Origin: Thiocapsa bogorovii | GTDB taxonomy: Bacteria; Pseudomonadota; Gammaproteobacteria; Chromatiales; Chromatiaceae | Reading direction: 5' to 3' | NCBI RefSeq assembly: GCF_021228795.1 | Contig: NZ_CP089309.1 | Location: 4,089,501-4,153,500 of the forward strand | Length of the DNA: 64,000 nucleotides | Shown: positions 62,438-64,000 of the stretch, in pieces | Layout of the letters: each line of letters starts with the position of its first letter | Position numbering within the stretch: the first letter of the stretch is position 1 | Program-made: the position numbers and the translations under genes | Notes under the pieces: generated by a model | The model's input: only the letters and a program-made list of their open reading frames with translations | Told to the model about the DNA's origin: nothing | Databases searched by the model: none

Positions 62438-64000
62438 TCAGACTTCGGCGCCCTCGTAGGTGAGGCTGAACACGGTATCGGTCAGCCACCGGCGAAAGGA
62501 TGGGTTGTCCGCGAACTGCTTGAACAGCTCCGTGTCGTCCTTGAGTAAGGCCGTCAACACGCGAGACAGGGCCTTGTCGTGCTCGATGCGGGCATTCTGC
62601 TTATCCGAGCTCTTCTTGGCGTTCCGGTACGCCCCGTCGGCCGCCACGCGGCTCGGGATGTCTTCGGTGAGGAGCTTGTGGACGCGATCGGCGTCGGTCC
62701 AGGGGATACTTCCGAACTGGTCGTTGAAGGTCTTGAGGATGTTGGAGAACCGATCCAAATTCGGCTCGGGCTTGCGGCCGCCCCCCGTGGTCGGCACCGG
62801 CTCGATCTCCGCGTCCGCATCGGGGAGCTGAATCTTCACGGCCGCCTGCTTCTCGACCCGGTAGCTGTCCATGTCGATCGCTTCGAGGATGCCCTTGGCG
62901 AGGTCCTCCTCGATGGGGGCGGGCAGCTTGGGCACGAGAAAGGTGAGGAAGATCGAGAGCTTCTCCCAGTCGGCATTGGTGTAGGGCAGGATCGCGGCGA
63001 GGAATCCGTAGGTCCGCAAGAACGCCTTGGCCTTGCCTTTGAAGTCGACCTGGCCGTCCTCGTCGAGCTGGTCTCTGTAGACGGCCACGCAGGCGTCGAG
63101 AATCGGATCGAGGGCATCGCGCTCGGCCCGCCCAGATAGCGCTGCACCAGGTCCGCGATCTGCGCAGCCATGTAGACCTGGTAGCCGTCGAGCGCGGCCT
63201 TCAAGTCGTGGAGCTTATTCGGGTCGGTCTCCTCTTCCTTGATCTCGACCACCTGGGCATAGTTCTCCAGGATGTCGGTCAGCCCTGCCGGGGTGAGGAT
63301 GCGCCGCCACAGGTAGTCGGTCTTAAGCCCGTTCGGATTGGGTGGGTTGCCGGCCCCATCGTTCCAACCCAGGTTGAAGGGTAGGAACCAGGATGCCTTG
63401 CCCTTGAGCTGGGTGCAGAAGCGCACTTCGTGATCGTCCACGGCGAAATGCACGACGCAGCGGCCGAGCTCGAAGAGCCTCTCGCGCGGGTCGCGGTCCC
63501 GCTTGTACTGTTGGACGGCATCCTCGACGGTCTGCTTGGTCAATCTGTTCTTCAGCTCGAAGGTGGCCACCGGCAGGTCGTTGATGAAGAGGCACAGGTC
63601 CAGAGCGAGTTGAGTCTCGTCGCGGCTGTAGCGGAGCTGCCGCGTCACGCTGAACCGGTTGGCTTTGTTCCGCGCGGCGGCCTCCGCATTCCCGGGTGAC
63701 GGCGTACCGTAGAAGTGATCGATATGATGTGGCCCGTGCTTGATCCCGTGGCGCAGCACGTCGATGGTGCCGCGCCGGGTGATCTCCCCTTGGAGGCCGG
63801 CCAGGAACTTGCGCCGCGCCGGGCCGTCCTCGTGCAGGTCGAGTGCCGCGGCGACCTCGGGCTTCGTCTCCTGGAGAAAGGCCGCAAGCTGGGCCAGATC
63901 GACGCAGTATTCCCGGTCGTAGTCCGCCGCCCTGCCGCACATCCAGCCCACCCCGTAATCGGCGTGGGGCTCGTCCAGCGGGCCTGACGTCAGGGCGCCG
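62438..64000 (-). pseudogene. hsdR: hsdR remnant: helicase core deleted, frameshifted, 5' end outside window
   Basis: The gene is open at the window edge on its 5' side. It encodes the type I restriction N-terminal nuclease domain (RFSVTRQLRYSRDETQLALD, then LPVATFELKNRLTKQTVEDA with the E-x-K site). After ENYAQVVEIKEEE (about 63240) it jumps directly to the C-terminal region (KLHDLKAALDGYQVY), so roughly 500 residues of DEAD-box motor are missing. At about 63127-63129 a run of three G (minus strand) causes a frameshift; one more G would rejoin the frame that ends at 62438 (DSFRRW-like NPSFRRWLTDTVFSLTYEG). The protein cannot translocate or restrict DNA. Confidence 0.88.

Overview
The window looks like chromosome of a GC-rich gammaproteobacterium, most likely a purple sulfur bacterium or relative (Chromatiales). 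This is an inference from gene content (ExeA/GspB pair, FimV-type LysM domain, ArsJ arsenic operon, AmmeMemoRadiSam cluster) and from several short dispersed intergenic repeats. No photosynthesis or sulfur-oxidation gene is present to confirm it.

Layout. 1-7.2 kb is an accessory, decaying stretch: a 5'-truncated HNH nuclease gene, a probable frameshifted ORF, and an AT-richer gene of unknown function split by an IS1595-family element (1691-2735, 8-bp target duplication). An IS4/IS10-group element (3456-4813, 9-bp duplication) has inserted into the terminal motif of a REP-associated tyrosine transposase (RAYT) remnant. An MscS channel and an antitoxin-like fragment follow. 7.7-10.2 kb carries a metallo-beta-lactamase-fold protein, a small multidrug export protein and folD. 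Four tRNA genes (Pro, Arg, His, Lys) with a strong terminator lie at 10.4-11 kb. 11-18.8 kb carries exeA-gspB, mgtE, a glycine-zipper protein and an uncharacterised three-gene membrane module.

19-26.6 kb holds a proton-pump-type P-type ATPase fused to an exported FimV-like LysM domain, a multi-pass membrane protein, a TrpD-fold protein without the usual PRPP motif paired with a Rieske ferredoxin, and a LEA14-like lipoprotein. 26.8-31.8 kb has an (alpha/alpha)6-barrel glycosidase and an arsenic operon (arsR, GAPDH, arsJ) coupled to a hydrogenase-maturation-protease-like gene. 31.8-43.4 kb has a patatin/beta-barrel autotransporter, an RND efflux pair, small membrane and lipoproteins, a cardiolipin synthase operon, an acetyltransferase and a gamma-class carbonic anhydrase.

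43.5-47.1 kb is a transglutaminase + ATP-grasp/alpha-E pair. 47.2-53 kb has a large PAS-GGDEF-EAL protein with degenerate catalytic motifs, divergent from an ACP-AMP ligase-acyltransferase fusion. 53-62.2 kb has a stress protein, a Lon-family protease and AmmeMemoRadiSam A and B on the minus strand, divergent from the radical SAM enzyme, a possibly RelA/SpoT-like orphan and a flavoprotein. The right edge is an hsdR pseudogene with the helicase core deleted and a frameshift, open at the window end.

The most unusual items are the FimV-LysM/P-type ATPase fusion, the degenerate TrpD-like/Rieske pair, the arsenic operon with a hydrogenase-protease-like gene, the catalytically degenerate GGDEF/EAL protein, and two families of dispersed repeats with inverted termini.
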